A DNA stretch of 64,000 nt, from NCBI GenBank assembly GCA_900771005.1, contig CAAGMI010000337.1, forward strand, positions 1-64,000, given 5' to 3'. The first letter of the stretch is position 1, and each line of letters opens with the position of its first letter. Under the pieces are notes generated by a model that worked only from the letters and a program-made list of their open reading frames with translations, had not been told where the DNA came from and ran no database searches. This DNA is from Rikenellaceae bacterium. GTDB taxonomy: Bacteria > Bacteroidota > Bacteroidia > Bacteroidales > UBA932. The translations under genes and the position numbers were made by a program. Of the stretch, positions 6,824 to 15,650 are shown piece by piece.

Positions 6824-9430
6824 ATGACCTCAAAAGAGATTAGACAGAAATTTCTGGATTATTTTGCTTCAAAAGGACACACGATAGTCCCTTCTTCACC
6901 AATGGTTGTAAAGGGCGACCCGACATTGATGTTCACCAACGCCGGCATGAACCAGTTCAAGGATATTTTCCTCGGTAACTCGAAGGCGAAGTTCTACCGT
7001 GCGGCGGACTCTCAGAAGTGTCTCCGTGTGAGCGGAAAGCACAATGACCTGGAAGAAGTCGGACACGATACCTACCATCACACCATGTTCGAAATGCTCG
7101 GAAACTGGAGTTTCGGAGATTATTTCAAGACGGAGGCCATCGACTGGGCGTGGGAACTTCTGACAGATGTTTACGGAATAGACAGGAATATTCTTTATGC
7201 GACCATATTCGAAGGTTCTGACGAGTGCCCGATTGACCTTGAGGCCAAGCAGGCCTGGCTCAAGCATCTCCCTGAGGATCATATCGTACTCGGCAACAAG
7301 CACGACAATTTCTGGGAAATGGGCGATACCGGCCCTTGCGGACCTTGTTCCGAAATCCATATAGATATCCGTACTCCTGAGGAGAAGGCATCCGGCGTAC
7401 CCGGACGGGATCTGGTGAATCAGTCCGACCCTCACGTGATCGAGATATGGAACCTTGTGTTCATGCAGTTCCAGAGAATGGCTGACGGCCATCTTGAGAA
7501 CCTTCCGGCAAAGAATATCGATACGGGTATGGGATTCGAGAGACTGTGCTCCGTACTTCAGGGTAAGAATTCAAACTATGACAGCGACGTCTTCACAGGC
7601 ATGCTTACCAGGATAGGGGAACTGTCAGGACACAAATACGGTGAGTCGGACAAAGTGGACGTCGCCATGCGTGTGATCGCAGACCACATACGTGCAATAA
7701 GTTTCTCCATCGCGGACGGACAGCTTCCGGGCAATGTAAAGGCCGGATACGTCATCAGGCGAATCCTCAGGCGTGCAGTACGTTACGGTTATACTTTCCT
7801 CGGACTCAATGAACCGTTCCTCTGCAGCCTGGTCCCTCAGCTCGTCGATGATATGGGAGATGCTTATCCTGAGATCAAGACACAGCAGAAGCTGATAGAA
7901 TCCGTCATCCGTGAAGAAGAGATGGCGTTCCTCCGTACTCTTGACCGTGGAATAAAGCTGCTTGATGAGTGTATGGCGGCTGCATCCGATACGAAAACCA
8001 TTTCCGGAGAGGATGCGTTCAAGCTTTACGATACCTTCGGGTTCCCTATCGACCTTACCGAACTGATCGCTACGGAGAACGGCTTCAAGGTTGATATCGA
8101 CGGTTTCCAGGTTGAACTCGGGAAGCAGAAGGAACGTGCAAGGAACGCTACTGCGAATGAATTCGGAGACTGGCAGGAACTTTATCCCGGCACGGTTAAA
8201 TTCATGGGATATGACAAGCTTGAAGTGGAAGACGCAAAGCTTCTCCGTTACCGCACAGTGGTGCAGAAGGGAAAGACTCTCTTCCAGCTTGTGTTCAACT
8301 ATACTCCTTTCTATGCCGAGAAAGGCGGCCAGGTCGGAGATACGGGATACATCGTTTCCGAAGACGGAGAGAAGATAGCCATCACGAATACCGTTGAGGA
8401 GAACAAACTCATTGTACATATAGCTGAGAGGATACCTCAGAACCCTGCAGGCAATTTCCTCCTTCACGTCGATGCCGACCGCAGGCTCAAGACATCCAAC
8501 AACCATTCCTGCACCCATCTTCTTGATCAGGCGTTGAGGGAGATAGTGGGCACTCACGTCGAGCAGAAAGGTTCCTATGTCTGCGACGGGTACTTCCGCT
8601 TCGATTTCTCCCATTTCGAGAAACTCACGGAAGAACAGCTTCAGAAAGTGGAGGACAGGGTCAATGAACTGATACGCGAGAACAATCCTCTGGAGGAGAA
8701 CAGGTACGCTACCATGGATGAGGCAAAGGCCATGGGCGCAATCGCTCTGTTCGGAGAGAAATACGGAGATAGGGTGAGAGTGGTCAAGTTCGGCAAGAGC
8801 GTGGAACTCTGTGGAGGATGCCATACCAGTGCTACAGGCAATATCGGACTTTTCAAGATAGTCAGCGAGAGTGCGGTTGCTGCCGGCATCCGTCGTATCG
8901 AGGCTGTCAGCGGTATAGCTGCGATAGAGAGGGTCAAGGATTGCGAAGACACTCTCAAACAGGTTCGAGGCCTCCTCGGGAATGTTCCAAATGTCGTTTC
9001 AGCCCTTGAAAAACTCATCGCTGACAACAACCAGTACAGGAAAACTGCCGAAGAGGACGAGAAGAAGAGAGCAGTGCTCATCGCTCAGGAACTTGTCAGG
9101 AACGCTGAGACCGTTTCCGGCATCAAAGTTGTCAGATATACCGAGGGCAAACGCAATCCTGTGCTTGTACGCACGATAGCCGCTCTGGTGCAGAAGGAGG
9201 CGGAGAACATCGCCTTCGTCGCCGCATTTGAGTTCGAAGGGAAGCCTCAGCTCATTCTCTCTTATTCCGATGCACTTGTCAAGGCAGGTCACAATGCCGG
9301 CGCGGAAATCAGGGAGGCTGCCAAGTTCATACAAGGTGGCGGTGGCGGTCAGGCCGGACTTGCAACTGCCGGCGGCAAGGAAGTCTCAGGGCTTTCAGCC
9401 GCATTGGATGCAATGATTGCAAAACTGTAG
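6824..9430 (+). CDS. alaS: alanyl-tRNA synthetase
   Basis: AlaRS charges tRNA-Ala and edits mischarged Ser/Gly. The 868 residues fit the family: an N-terminal class II catalytic domain (MTSKEIRQKFLDYFASKGH; TNAGMNQFKDIFLG), a middle tRNA-recognition region, an editing domain with zinc ligands HSCTH and CGGCH, and a C-terminal DHHA1 domain ending GGGGGQAGLATAGG. The start at 6824 matches the conserved family N-terminus; an in-frame TTG at 6806 would add six residues. Its stop codon shares one base with the GTG of the next gene. Confidence 0.97.
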   Translation: MTSKEIRQKFLDYFASKGHTIVPSSPMVVKGDPTLMFTNAGMNQFKDIFLGNSKAKFYRAADSQKCLRVSGKHNDLEEVGHDTYHHTMFEMLGNWSFGDYFKTEAIDWAWELLTDVYGIDRNILYATIFEGSDECPIDLEAKQAWLKHLPEDHIVLGNKHDNFWEMGDTGPCGPCSEIHIDIRTPEEKASGVPGRDLVNQSDPHVIEIWNLVFMQFQRMADGHLENLPAKNIDTGMGFERLCSVLQGKNSNYDSDVFTGMLTRIGELSGHKYGESDKVDVAMRVIADHIRAISFSIADGQLPGNVKAGYVIRRILRRAVRYGYTFLGLNEPFLCSLVPQLVDDMGDAYPEIKTQQKLIESVIREEEMAFLRTLDRGIKLLDECMAAASDTKTISGEDAFKLYDTFGFPIDLTELIATENGFKVDIDGFQVELGKQKERARNATANEFGDWQELYPGTVKFMGYDKLEVEDAKLLRYRTVVQKGKTLFQLVFNYTPFYAEKGGQVGDTGYIVSEDGEKIAITNTVEENKLIVHIAERIPQNPAGNFLLHVDADRRLKTSNNHSCTHLLDQALREIVGTHVEQKGSYVCDGYFRFDFSHFEKLTEEQLQKVEDRVNELIRENNPLEENRYATMDEAKAMGAIALFGEKYGDRVRVVKFGKSVELCGGCHTSATGNIGLFKIVSESAVAAGIRRIEAVSGIAAIERVKDCEDTLKQVRGLLGNVPNVVSALEKLIADNNQYRKTAEEDEKKRAVLIAQELVRNAETVSGIKVVRYTEGKRNPVLVRTIAALVQKEAENIAFVAAFEFEGKPQLILSYSDALVKAGHNAGAEIREAAKFIQGGGGGQAGLATAGGKEVSGLSAALDAMIAKL

Positions 9431-11862
9431 TGAAGAAATTTGACAAGTTCATACTGAAAGCCTTTATCGGGCCGTTCTTTGCGGTCCTGGCGGTCGTCAT
9501 CTTTATCCTGATGATGGACTTCCTCTGGCTTTATATCGATGAACTTGTAGGAAAGGGACTCGGGCTCTGGGTCATACTTGAGTTCATGATGTGGGGATGT
9601 GTCACCATCATGCCTATCTCCCTTCCTCTCGCTGCGCTGCTGTCGTCGGTGATGACCCTCGGCAATATGTCCGAGAGCAACGAATTGCTGTCGATGAAAG
9701 CTTCCGGCATATCCGTCAGGAGGGTTATGCTGCCTATAATGATAGCTTCCGTGTTCATCAGCATAGGAGCTTTCTTCGTGGGCAACAACCTTGTCCCCAA
9801 GGCTTATAACGAGATATTGACCCTGAGGGATGATATCGCTATGACGAAGGATGAGATAAAGATTCCTTCAGGTACTTTCTATGACGGGATAGACGGATAT
9901 GTGCTTCGCGTGAACGATACCGACGAAGAGTCGGGGATGATGTATGACGTAATGGTCTATGACCATTCTGCGCACAAGGGAAACACTACGATATCCCTTG
10001 CGGACTCCGCGACGATCCAGATGTCGAAGAACAAGGAGTATCTCACCTTTACCATGTACAGCGGCTCGAACTATCAGGAAGACAATGACTGGACCTACCG
10101 GGACACGAGCATGGGTCTGCAGAGAATAAGTTTCGACAGACAGGAAATGGTGATCCCTCTTGCGAACTATACGTTTGAGAAATCGGATTCCAGCAGATTC
10201 GGAGACCAGATAAAGTCCATGCGTCTGGAGCAGCTGAAGATCGAGCAGGACTCGCTGCGCAGGATGACGAAAGAGTCTCTGGACAAGAATTATGCATCTG
10301 TCCTGGGCTCTAATTTCCTGCTTGGGAAACAGCTTGACACGGCCTTTGCCGAACAGTTGCCTACCACCCTGTATGCGAATGAAAATTTCCTTGTATGGGA
10401 TGATGTGGATGCCGAGATCAGGGCTGTGAATACTGCCATCAGCAAGTGCAACACGATGGAGGTCGGTGCCATGTCCATCGTACAGGACAGCTATGAGTGG
10501 TATTTCTTCCTGCGCAGGGCAGACATAGAGATACTCAAGAGGTTTGCACAGGCTCTTGCCTGTCTGATTCTATTTTTCGTCGGAGCACCTCTGGGAGCGT
10601 TGATAAGAAAAGGTGGTCTGGGCACGAGCGCCATAGTGTCCGCCCTGTTCTTCGTGCTTTACTGGGTGATAGATGTCATAGGCAACAAACTGGCCAGGGA
10701 TGGCAATACCAGTGCTTTTATCGGAGTGTTCATTTCGTCCGCGGTACTCTTGCCGATAGGAATATTCCTTACGAGCAAGGCCGTACACGATTCCGATCTT
10801 TTCAATATGGATAACATCAAAAACAAGTGGAGGAAACTGGTATCCAAGGTGGTCGGGATATTCCATCGTACCAGGATAGTCTATATGGGTACTCCGGAGT
10901 TCGCCGTTGCTCCGTTGGATGCATTGCTCAGGAACAAGTACAATGTCGTCGGAGTGGTGACGGTGGCTGACAAACCAAGCGGACGCGGTCTGGCTGTGAA
11001 CGAGAGTGCGGTCAAGAAGTATGCCGTCGAGCACAATATCCCTGTCCTCCAGCCTTTGAAGCTGAAGGATCCAGAGTTCCTTGAGAAACTCAAGGCTTTC
11101 AAGGCCGACCTGTTTGTCGTGGTTGCATTCAGGATGCTCCCTGAGGAAGTCTGGGCTATGCCTAAACTGGGTACTTTCAACCTGCATGCGGCCCTTCTCC
11201 CTCAGTACAGGGGCGCCGCTCCTATAAACTGGGCGGTCATCAACGGTGAGAAGATAACGGGTGTGACCACATTCATGCTGGACAAGGACATAGATACCGG
11301 AGCGATCCTTTTGAGGCAGGAGTGCCGCATAGAACCTACGGACAATGTAGGGGACGTGCATGACAAACTTATGGCGATAGGATCCGGTCTTGTAGTCGAG
11401 ACTGTGGAGGGAATAATCCAGAAAAACATAGAGACACGTGTCCAGAAGTCGTTCATCCAGGGGTCGGAGATACTGAAACCTGCACCGAAGATAAAGAAAG
11501 AACTCTGCCATATCGATTGGAACGACAGTTCACGCTCCATCTGCAACCTGATCAGGGGATTGAGTCCGTATCCTACGGCATTCACCGAAATCCGGAAAGA
11601 GGACGCCGAGCCTGTGCAGCTTAAGATCTTCAGCGCAGAGGTTTCCGATATGGAGATTCCGGTGGGGACTCTCTCCACTGACGGAAAGACTTATATCAAC
11701 GTCGGGACGGCTGACGGTTCCGTCTCGCTGAAAGAGATACAACTTGCCGGAAAGAAGAGGATGGATGTCAGAACCTTCCTTCTGGGATTCAGGGACGCCG
11801 GGTCATATGTGACCACGCAGGGCAGTTCCAAAGCTGAAATAGAGAAGACGAAATCATGTTGA
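9430..11862 (+). CDS. fusion protein: LptF/LptG-type permease + methionyl-tRNA formyltransferase
   Basis: One uninterrupted 810-codon frame encodes two proteins normally separate. Residues about 1-465 form a YjgP/YjgQ permease of the LptBFG lipopolysaccharide exporter: three N-terminal membrane segments, a periplasmic beta domain and three C-terminal segments. Residues about 480-790 form Fmt, which formylates initiator Met-tRNA. The usual Fmt start region reads RIVYMGTPEFAV at 482-493, and catalytic residues are present: Asn584 and His586 in FNLHAALLPQYRG, and Asp622 in DIDTG; the C-terminal domain has IRGLSPYPTA. No stop codon and no ATG/GTG/TTG lies just before the Fmt part, though an internal ATG encodes Met486 (YMGTP). 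Fmt would face the cytoplasm after the last segment. The start is a GTG overlapping the alaS stop. The gene ends seven bases into the next. Confidence 0.9.
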   Translation: MKKFDKFILKAFIGPFFAVLAVVIFILMMDFLWLYIDELVGKGLGLWVILEFMMWGCVTIMPISLPLAALLSSVMTLGNMSESNELLSMKASGISVRRVMLPIMIASVFISIGAFFVGNNLVPKAYNEILTLRDDIAMTKDEIKIPSGTFYDGIDGYVLRVNDTDEESGMMYDVMVYDHSAHKGNTTISLADSATIQMSKNKEYLTFTMYSGSNYQEDNDWTYRDTSMGLQRISFDRQEMVIPLANYTFEKSDSSRFGDQIKSMRLEQLKIEQDSLRRMTKESLDKNYASVLGSNFLLGKQLDTAFAEQLPTTLYANENFLVWDDVDAEIRAVNTAISKCNTMEVGAMSIVQDSYEWYFFLRRADIEILKRFAQALACLILFFVGAPLGALIRKGGLGTSAIVSALFFVLYWVIDVIGNKLARDGNTSAFIGVFISSAVLLPIGIFLTSKAVHDSDLFNMDNIKNKWRKLVSKVVGIFHRTRIVYMGTPEFAVAPLDALLRNKYNVVGVVTVADKPSGRGLAVNESAVKKYAVEHNIPVLQPLKLKDPEFLEKLKAFKADLFVVVAFRMLPEEVWAMPKLGTFNLHAALLPQYRGAAPINWAVINGEKITGVTTFMLDKDIDTGAILLRQECRIEPTDNVGDVHDKLMAIGSGLVVETVEGIIQKNIETRVQKSFIQGSEILKPAPKIKKELCHIDWNDSSRSICNLIRGLSPYPTAFTEIRKEDAEPVQLKIFSAEVSDMEIPVGTLSTDGKTYINVGTADGSVSLKEIQLAGKKRMDVRTFLLGFRDAGSYVTTQGSSKAEIEKTKSC

Positions 11863-12479
11863 GCATAGTGGCGAACGGGCAGTTCCCGAGGACATTGTAT
11901 CCGCGCCATCTGCTTGATACCGCGGATGTCGTGATCTGTTGCGACGGAGCCTTGAACACGCTTGAGAAACACGGGATTGTCCCGGATGTGGTGATAGGTG
12001 ACCTTGATTCCGTTTGCGGCAGGGCACTGGGGAGGTTCAAGGGCAAAGTCGTCAGGGACCCGGATCAGGAGACCAACGATCTGACCAAAGCGGTACGTTA
12101 TGCGGTTGAGAATTTCCCTCAGGAGAGGCAGATACACATATTGGGCGCGACAGGCCGTTCGGAGGCCCATACGATAGGGAATGCATCCCTTCTTATGGAA
12201 TATGCCGGCAGCTATCCGCAGCTTGAGATGGATATGGTGTCCGACTATTCCACCATGTTCGCGCTTACGGACAGCGAAACGATTCACGTGGGGGAGGGCA
12301 GAAGGGTTTCCATTTTCTCTCCTGATTCGACACTGCGGATCAAGTCCACAGGACTTCACTGGAAGACTGATGACGTGGTGTTTGACAACTGGTGGAAGGC
12401 TACGCTGAACCGTGCGGACAGAGATGCCGTGAAACTTGAATTCAGCCATAGGTCTCTTGCTCTCATCGTCCTCGACTGA
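11856..12479 (+). CDS. thiamine pyrophosphokinase
   Basis: The enzyme transfers pyrophosphate from ATP to thiamine to make thiamine diphosphate. The 207-residue length matches the family. Conserved blocks are visible: CDGALNTLEKHGIVPDVVIG followed by DLDSV, the DQETNDLTKAVRYA segment that binds substrate and Mg, and GATGRSEAHTIGN. The start overlaps the end of the Lpt-Fmt fusion by seven bases, which argues for translation from a shared message. No TPP riboswitch was recognised nearby, consistent with its position inside an operon. Confidence 0.92.
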   Translation: MLSIVANGQFPRTLYPRHLLDTADVVICCDGALNTLEKHGIVPDVVIGDLDSVCGRALGRFKGKVVRDPDQETNDLTKAVRYAVENFPQERQIHILGATGRSEAHTIGNASLLMEYAGSYPQLEMDMVSDYSTMFALTDSETIHVGEGRRVSIFSPDSTLRIKSTGLHWKTDDVVFDNWWKATLNRADRDAVKLEFSHRSLALIVLD

Positions 12480-12499
12480 CGTCGGGCAAAGTATAGCAT

Positions 12500-13522
12500 A
12501 TGCGGTTTTTTAACAGATATAACTTCAACTCTGAAACTCTTCTGTATGAGAAGAGGAAACTGCCTGTCTGGGCGTCAATCGCCGCCAGACTGGTGGCTGT
12601 GGCCGCATTTGCCGCTCTGTTTCTCTTTTATCTTTGGATATACACGGGCGTGTTCGGACTTGATTTGCCGAAGACAGCCAGGCTGAAACGGGAAAATGCC
12701 GAATGGCAGTCCCGCATCGAAGTCCTGAACCGTCAACTGGATTCATACAGTGAGACCATTTCCGGGATTGAAGACAGGGACGATGACGTGTACCGTTCCA
12801 TCTTCGGTATGAATGTCATTCCCGCTGAAATCAGGAAATCAGGCTTCGGAGGAGTCAACAGATATGACTATCTGGACGAAATGGGGGCGGATCAGGCATT
12901 GAAGAATGCTGTGGTGAAGACGGATGTGCTGATGAAGCAGTTGTCCGTGCAGAGCCGGTCCCTTGATGAGGTGGCGACGGTTTCCAGACAGGCGGGGGAT
13001 ATGGTCGCCCATATTCCTGCGGTGCTTCCTCTCAGCCCGAAGAAGGGGAATTATCGTCTTTCCAGCGCATTCGGATGGAGAAGCGATCCAATAAACGGAC
13101 GGTCTGCTTTCCACAGGGGAATGGATTTCGCCGCCAAGACCGGCGTCAAGGTCTATGCTACCGGGGACGGTGTCGTCGAATCGGTAATATATCAGTTCGG
13201 CGGATACGGCAACCAGGTTGTCATCGACCATGGTTTCGGTTATAAGACCAGGTATGCCCACTTGAGTGCGGCGCAGGTGGCTGAAGGAATGGAGATAAGA
13301 AGGGGGGATGTCATCGGGAGTGTTGGAAAATCAGGGAGGTCCACGGGATCTCACCTGCATTATGAGGTGATATACAAGGGAAACCAGGTCAATCCTTACA
13401 ACTATCTGGACCTTGCCATGCCTGTGGAGGAGTATGATGCGATGATAGAAAGGAGACTTTCGGAATCGGAGTTGAACAAGAGGACAACTACTGCGGATAT
13501 ATTGAACAGAACTCAGAGATAG
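12500..13522 (+). CDS. M23 (LytM-type) peptidase with N-terminal membrane anchor and coiled coil (copy 1)
   Basis: A 340-residue envelope protein: one membrane segment (about 29-51), a coiled-coil region (about 60-160) and a LytM/M23 domain (about 190-300) that cleaves peptidoglycan cross-links. The zinc ligands look intact: His205 and Asp209 in HRGMD, and the His285-Leu-His287 pair in HLHYE, with YAHLS between. Intact ligands suggest a working enzyme, not a degenerate EnvC-type regulator. A second M23 gene with the same layout starts four bases later, apparently an old duplication. Specificity and partner are unknown. Confidence 0.9.
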   Translation: MRFFNRYNFNSETLLYEKRKLPVWASIAARLVAVAAFAALFLFYLWIYTGVFGLDLPKTARLKRENAEWQSRIEVLNRQLDSYSETISGIEDRDDDVYRSIFGMNVIPAEIRKSGFGGVNRYDYLDEMGADQALKNAVVKTDVLMKQLSVQSRSLDEVATVSRQAGDMVAHIPAVLPLSPKKGNYRLSSAFGWRSDPINGRSAFHRGMDFAAKTGVKVYATGDGVVESVIYQFGGYGNQVVIDHGFGYKTRYAHLSAAQVAEGMEIRRGDVIGSVGKSGRSTGSHLHYEVIYKGNQVNPYNYLDLAMPVEEYDAMIERRLSESELNKRTTTADILNRTQR

Positions 13523-13526
13523 GGTG

Positions 13527-14468
13527 ATGAGCGGATTCGATCATATCGGTTTCTGGTTTATGAAGACGGGTCTCCATGTATGGAAATTTGTCAGGATGCT
13601 GCTTTTGTATCTGCTGGTCACGGTGTCTCTTTCAATAGTGCTGTATTTCCTCCTTTCACTTGTCATAAGTACGGATACGGAGAAGAGGCTTTCGAGGGAG
13701 AACAGGACTTATGAGAAACTGTATCCTTCTCTTGCACAGAAAGAGGAACTTCTCGGAGATGTCATAACAGCCCTTCAAGTCAAGGACAATGACCTGTATG
13801 AGCAGATATTCCATACCGAAGCTCCCGAAGTGGATCCTGCCAGCACCCTGGATTTCCTGTTCGGAAGTGACTCCATACCGGACAGCGAACTGGTCGGTTA
13901 TACCAACCGCAAGGCTGACAACCTTCTGTCGAAGGCTGAATCCGTGGAGGAGAATTTCAGGAAGGCTTTTGAATTGATGGGACAGGATGATTTCGATATG
14001 CCACCGATGACGATCCCGCTGAAGGAAATCTCCTATTCCCAGGTTGGAGCTTCTACGGGAATGAAGATAAGCCCTTTCCTGAAGGCTTTTGTCCTTCATG
14101 ACGGACTGGATCTTGTAGCGCAGCAGGAAACACCTGTCGTGGCTGCGGCTGATGGAATCGTCATCAGCGTGAAGAGATCTTCGAAGGGCAGCGGAAATAC
14201 GATAGAAATAGAACATCGTGGCGGTTATGTCACGAAATATTCTCATCTTTCCGCCACAAGTGTACGGCAGGGGAACAGGGTGCGCAGGGGGCAGACCATA
14301 GGTTCTGTCGGAATGAGCGGGAATTCCTTCGCTCCTCATCTGCATTATGAGGTCCTGAAGGACGGAATGAATATGGATCCGCTCGGCTATATAATGGGAT
14401 CCGTCAGCGCCGAAGAATATGGAAATATGCTGTTTATGGCAGCAAGTACAAAGCAATCAATGGATTAA
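13527..14468 (+). CDS. M23 (LytM-type) peptidase with N-terminal membrane anchor (copy 2)
   Basis: This 313-residue protein mirrors the gene before it: a membrane segment (about 15-45), a helical region and a C-terminal M23 domain. Zinc ligands are kept (His191 and Asp195 in HDGLD; His271-Leu-His273 in HLHYE), and the YSHLS motif is present. The two copies differ strongly outside these motifs, so the duplication is not recent. Start choice: ATG at 13527; a GTG immediately before it at 13524 is in frame. It may work with copy 1 as a pair of cell-wall hydrolases (inference). Confidence 0.88.
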   Translation: MSGFDHIGFWFMKTGLHVWKFVRMLLLYLLVTVSLSIVLYFLLSLVISTDTEKRLSRENRTYEKLYPSLAQKEELLGDVITALQVKDNDLYEQIFHTEAPEVDPASTLDFLFGSDSIPDSELVGYTNRKADNLLSKAESVEENFRKAFELMGQDDFDMPPMTIPLKEISYSQVGASTGMKISPFLKAFVLHDGLDLVAQQETPVVAAADGIVISVKRSSKGSGNTIEIEHRGGYVTKYSHLSATSVRQGNRVRRGQTIGSVGMSGNSFAPHLHYEVLKDGMNMDPLGYIMGSVSAEEYGNMLFMAASTKQSMD

Positions 14469-14472
14469 CAAT

Positions 14473-14790
14473 ATGGAAAAATTATTTTATTCGATCAGTG
14501 AAGTGGCAGATATGTTGGGAGAGAGCATCTCTCTTGTCCGCTTCTGGACCAACACTTTTGAAAAGTATATCAAGCCTCGCAGGACAGCCAAGGGCAACAG
14601 GCAGTTCACCGCGGAGGAGATAGAGGTGCTGAAAAAGATCCATTTCCTGGTCAAGGAGCAGGGACTTACCCTGGATGGTGTCAGCAAGCAGCTTGCGAAG
14701 GGTGGTTCCGGGGTGTCCAAGACAGTGAAGGCGCTCGATTCCCTCAAGGAAATAAGGAGCCAGCTTGTCCAGATCAAAGCATCATTGTAG
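14473..14790 (+). CDS. small MerR-family transcriptional regulator
   Basis: A 105-residue DNA-binding protein with a MerR-type winged helix near the N-terminus: YSISEVADMLGES, then VRFWTNTF, then the wing RTAKGNRQFT, and a helix EIEVLKKIHFLVKEQGLTL. There is almost no effector domain after residue 75, only a short helical tail, as in small Bacteroidota MerR-like proteins. The ATG at 14473 is chosen because the conserved domain starts there; the open frame extends upstream only into the preceding gene. It follows the second peptidase by four bases. Targets unknown. Confidence 0.85.
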   Translation: MEKLFYSISEVADMLGESISLVRFWTNTFEKYIKPRRTAKGNRQFTAEEIEVLKKIHFLVKEQGLTLDGVSKQLAKGGSGVSKTVKALDSLKEIRSQLVQIKASL

Positions 14791-14822
14791 TTTAGGATAA
14801 AGGAAAAATATTCATATATTTG
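14791..14822 (+). promoter_or_regulatory. promoter of the zinc-ribbon/dnaB/rnf gene string
   Basis: A perfect -7 box TATATTTG (14815-14822) is preceded at 20 bases by TTTA (14791-14794), close to the -33 consensus TTTG. It sits just after the MerR stop codon and 24 bases before the next ATG. From here the genes to 22460 run in one direction with very short gaps, so this could drive all of them. Confidence 0.6.
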
Positions 14823-14846
14823 TAAGATATAACATTCATAAGAAAT

Positions 14847-15650
14847 ATGGCTACAACAAAGAAGAAAGTCGAGACTCCGATAGACGAGCGTGAGACCTTT
14901 GTCTCTTTGCAGAAATCTTTTGCTGAAGAGGCTGATATCAAGGAGAAACTTAAGGTCCTGTATGAGCTGCAGGCTGCGGACAACGCCATTGAGAAGCTTG
15001 TCCAGCTGCGCGGTGAGCTTCCGGGAGAGGTGGAGGCCCTTGAGCAGGCATATGCAAATCTTCAGGCCAAGCAGGCTCATTTCGAAGAGATGATCGCCGG
15101 ATACGAAGCCTCAATCGAAGCCAACAAGCAGCAGATAGTCGAGATTGATGCCGATATCACAAAGTATCAGAGCCAGCTCGAGAACATCTCCAACAGCCGT
15201 GAGTACGATTCGATAAACAAGGAACTTGAGAATCAGGGTCTTCTCCGTCAGATTGCAGAGAAGAACATAAACGAGGCCCGTATTGCCATTGATGACAAGA
15301 AGCATGATATCGAAGTTCTCCAGGAGAAGGTTTCCGTTTGCGAGGAGGACCTCAAGGCAAAGAGAGAGGAGCTTGAGACTATCGTAGAGTCGACAGCCAA
15401 GGAGGAGAAGGTCCTTCAGGAGAAGAGGGATGCCTGCGCTGCAAAGATCGACGAAAGGACAATGAGCGCATACGAGAGAATACGCAAGAGCGTTCACAAT
15501 CATCTTGCTGTCGTTCCTGTGTTCAACAATGACAGCTGCGGCGGTTGCTTCAATACAATCACTCCTCAGCGTCTTATCGACGTGGCTGCATGCAACAAAC
15601 TCATCATTTGCGAGCATTGCGGACGAATAATCGTTAATCCAGACATTTAA
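14847..15650 (+). CDS. coiled-coil protein with C4-type zinc ribbon
   Basis: A 267-residue cytoplasmic protein with a long antiparallel coiled coil (about 25-205, Glu/Lys/Gln-rich) followed by a four-cysteine zinc ribbon: CGGCF near 231 and CEHCGR near 258. This is the conserved family often annotated 'C4-type zinc ribbon domain-containing protein', whose members are thought to bind nucleic acid or act as scaffolds; the exact role is not settled. It ends directly against dnaB with no spacer. It is the first gene after a clear promoter. Confidence 0.88.
   Translation: MATTKKKVETPIDERETFVSLQKSFAEEADIKEKLKVLYELQAADNAIEKLVQLRGELPGEVEALEQAYANLQAKQAHFEEMIAGYEASIEANKQQIVEIDADITKYQSQLENISNSREYDSINKELENQGLLRQIAEKNINEARIAIDDKKHDIEVLQEKVSVCEEDLKAKREELETIVESTAKEEKVLQEKRDACAAKIDERTMSAYERIRKSVHNHLAVVPVFNNDSCGGCFNTITPQRLIDVAACNKLIICEHCGRIIVNPDI

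Noticed and set aside
7625..8824. Long minus-strand open frame (399 codons) over alaS
   Set aside because: It lies wholly opposite a well-conserved alaS, shows no recognisable domain and has a frame phase where stop codons are rare because of alaS codon use.
10570..11511. Minus-strand open frame (313 codons) over the Lpt-Fmt fusion
   Set aside because: Opposite strand of a gene with clear domain structure on both sides of the junction; the antisense protein has no motif I recognise.
11856..12479. TPP riboswitch for the thiamine pyrophosphokinase gene
   Set aside because: The gene starts inside the preceding frame; no conserved thi-box pattern was visible upstream.
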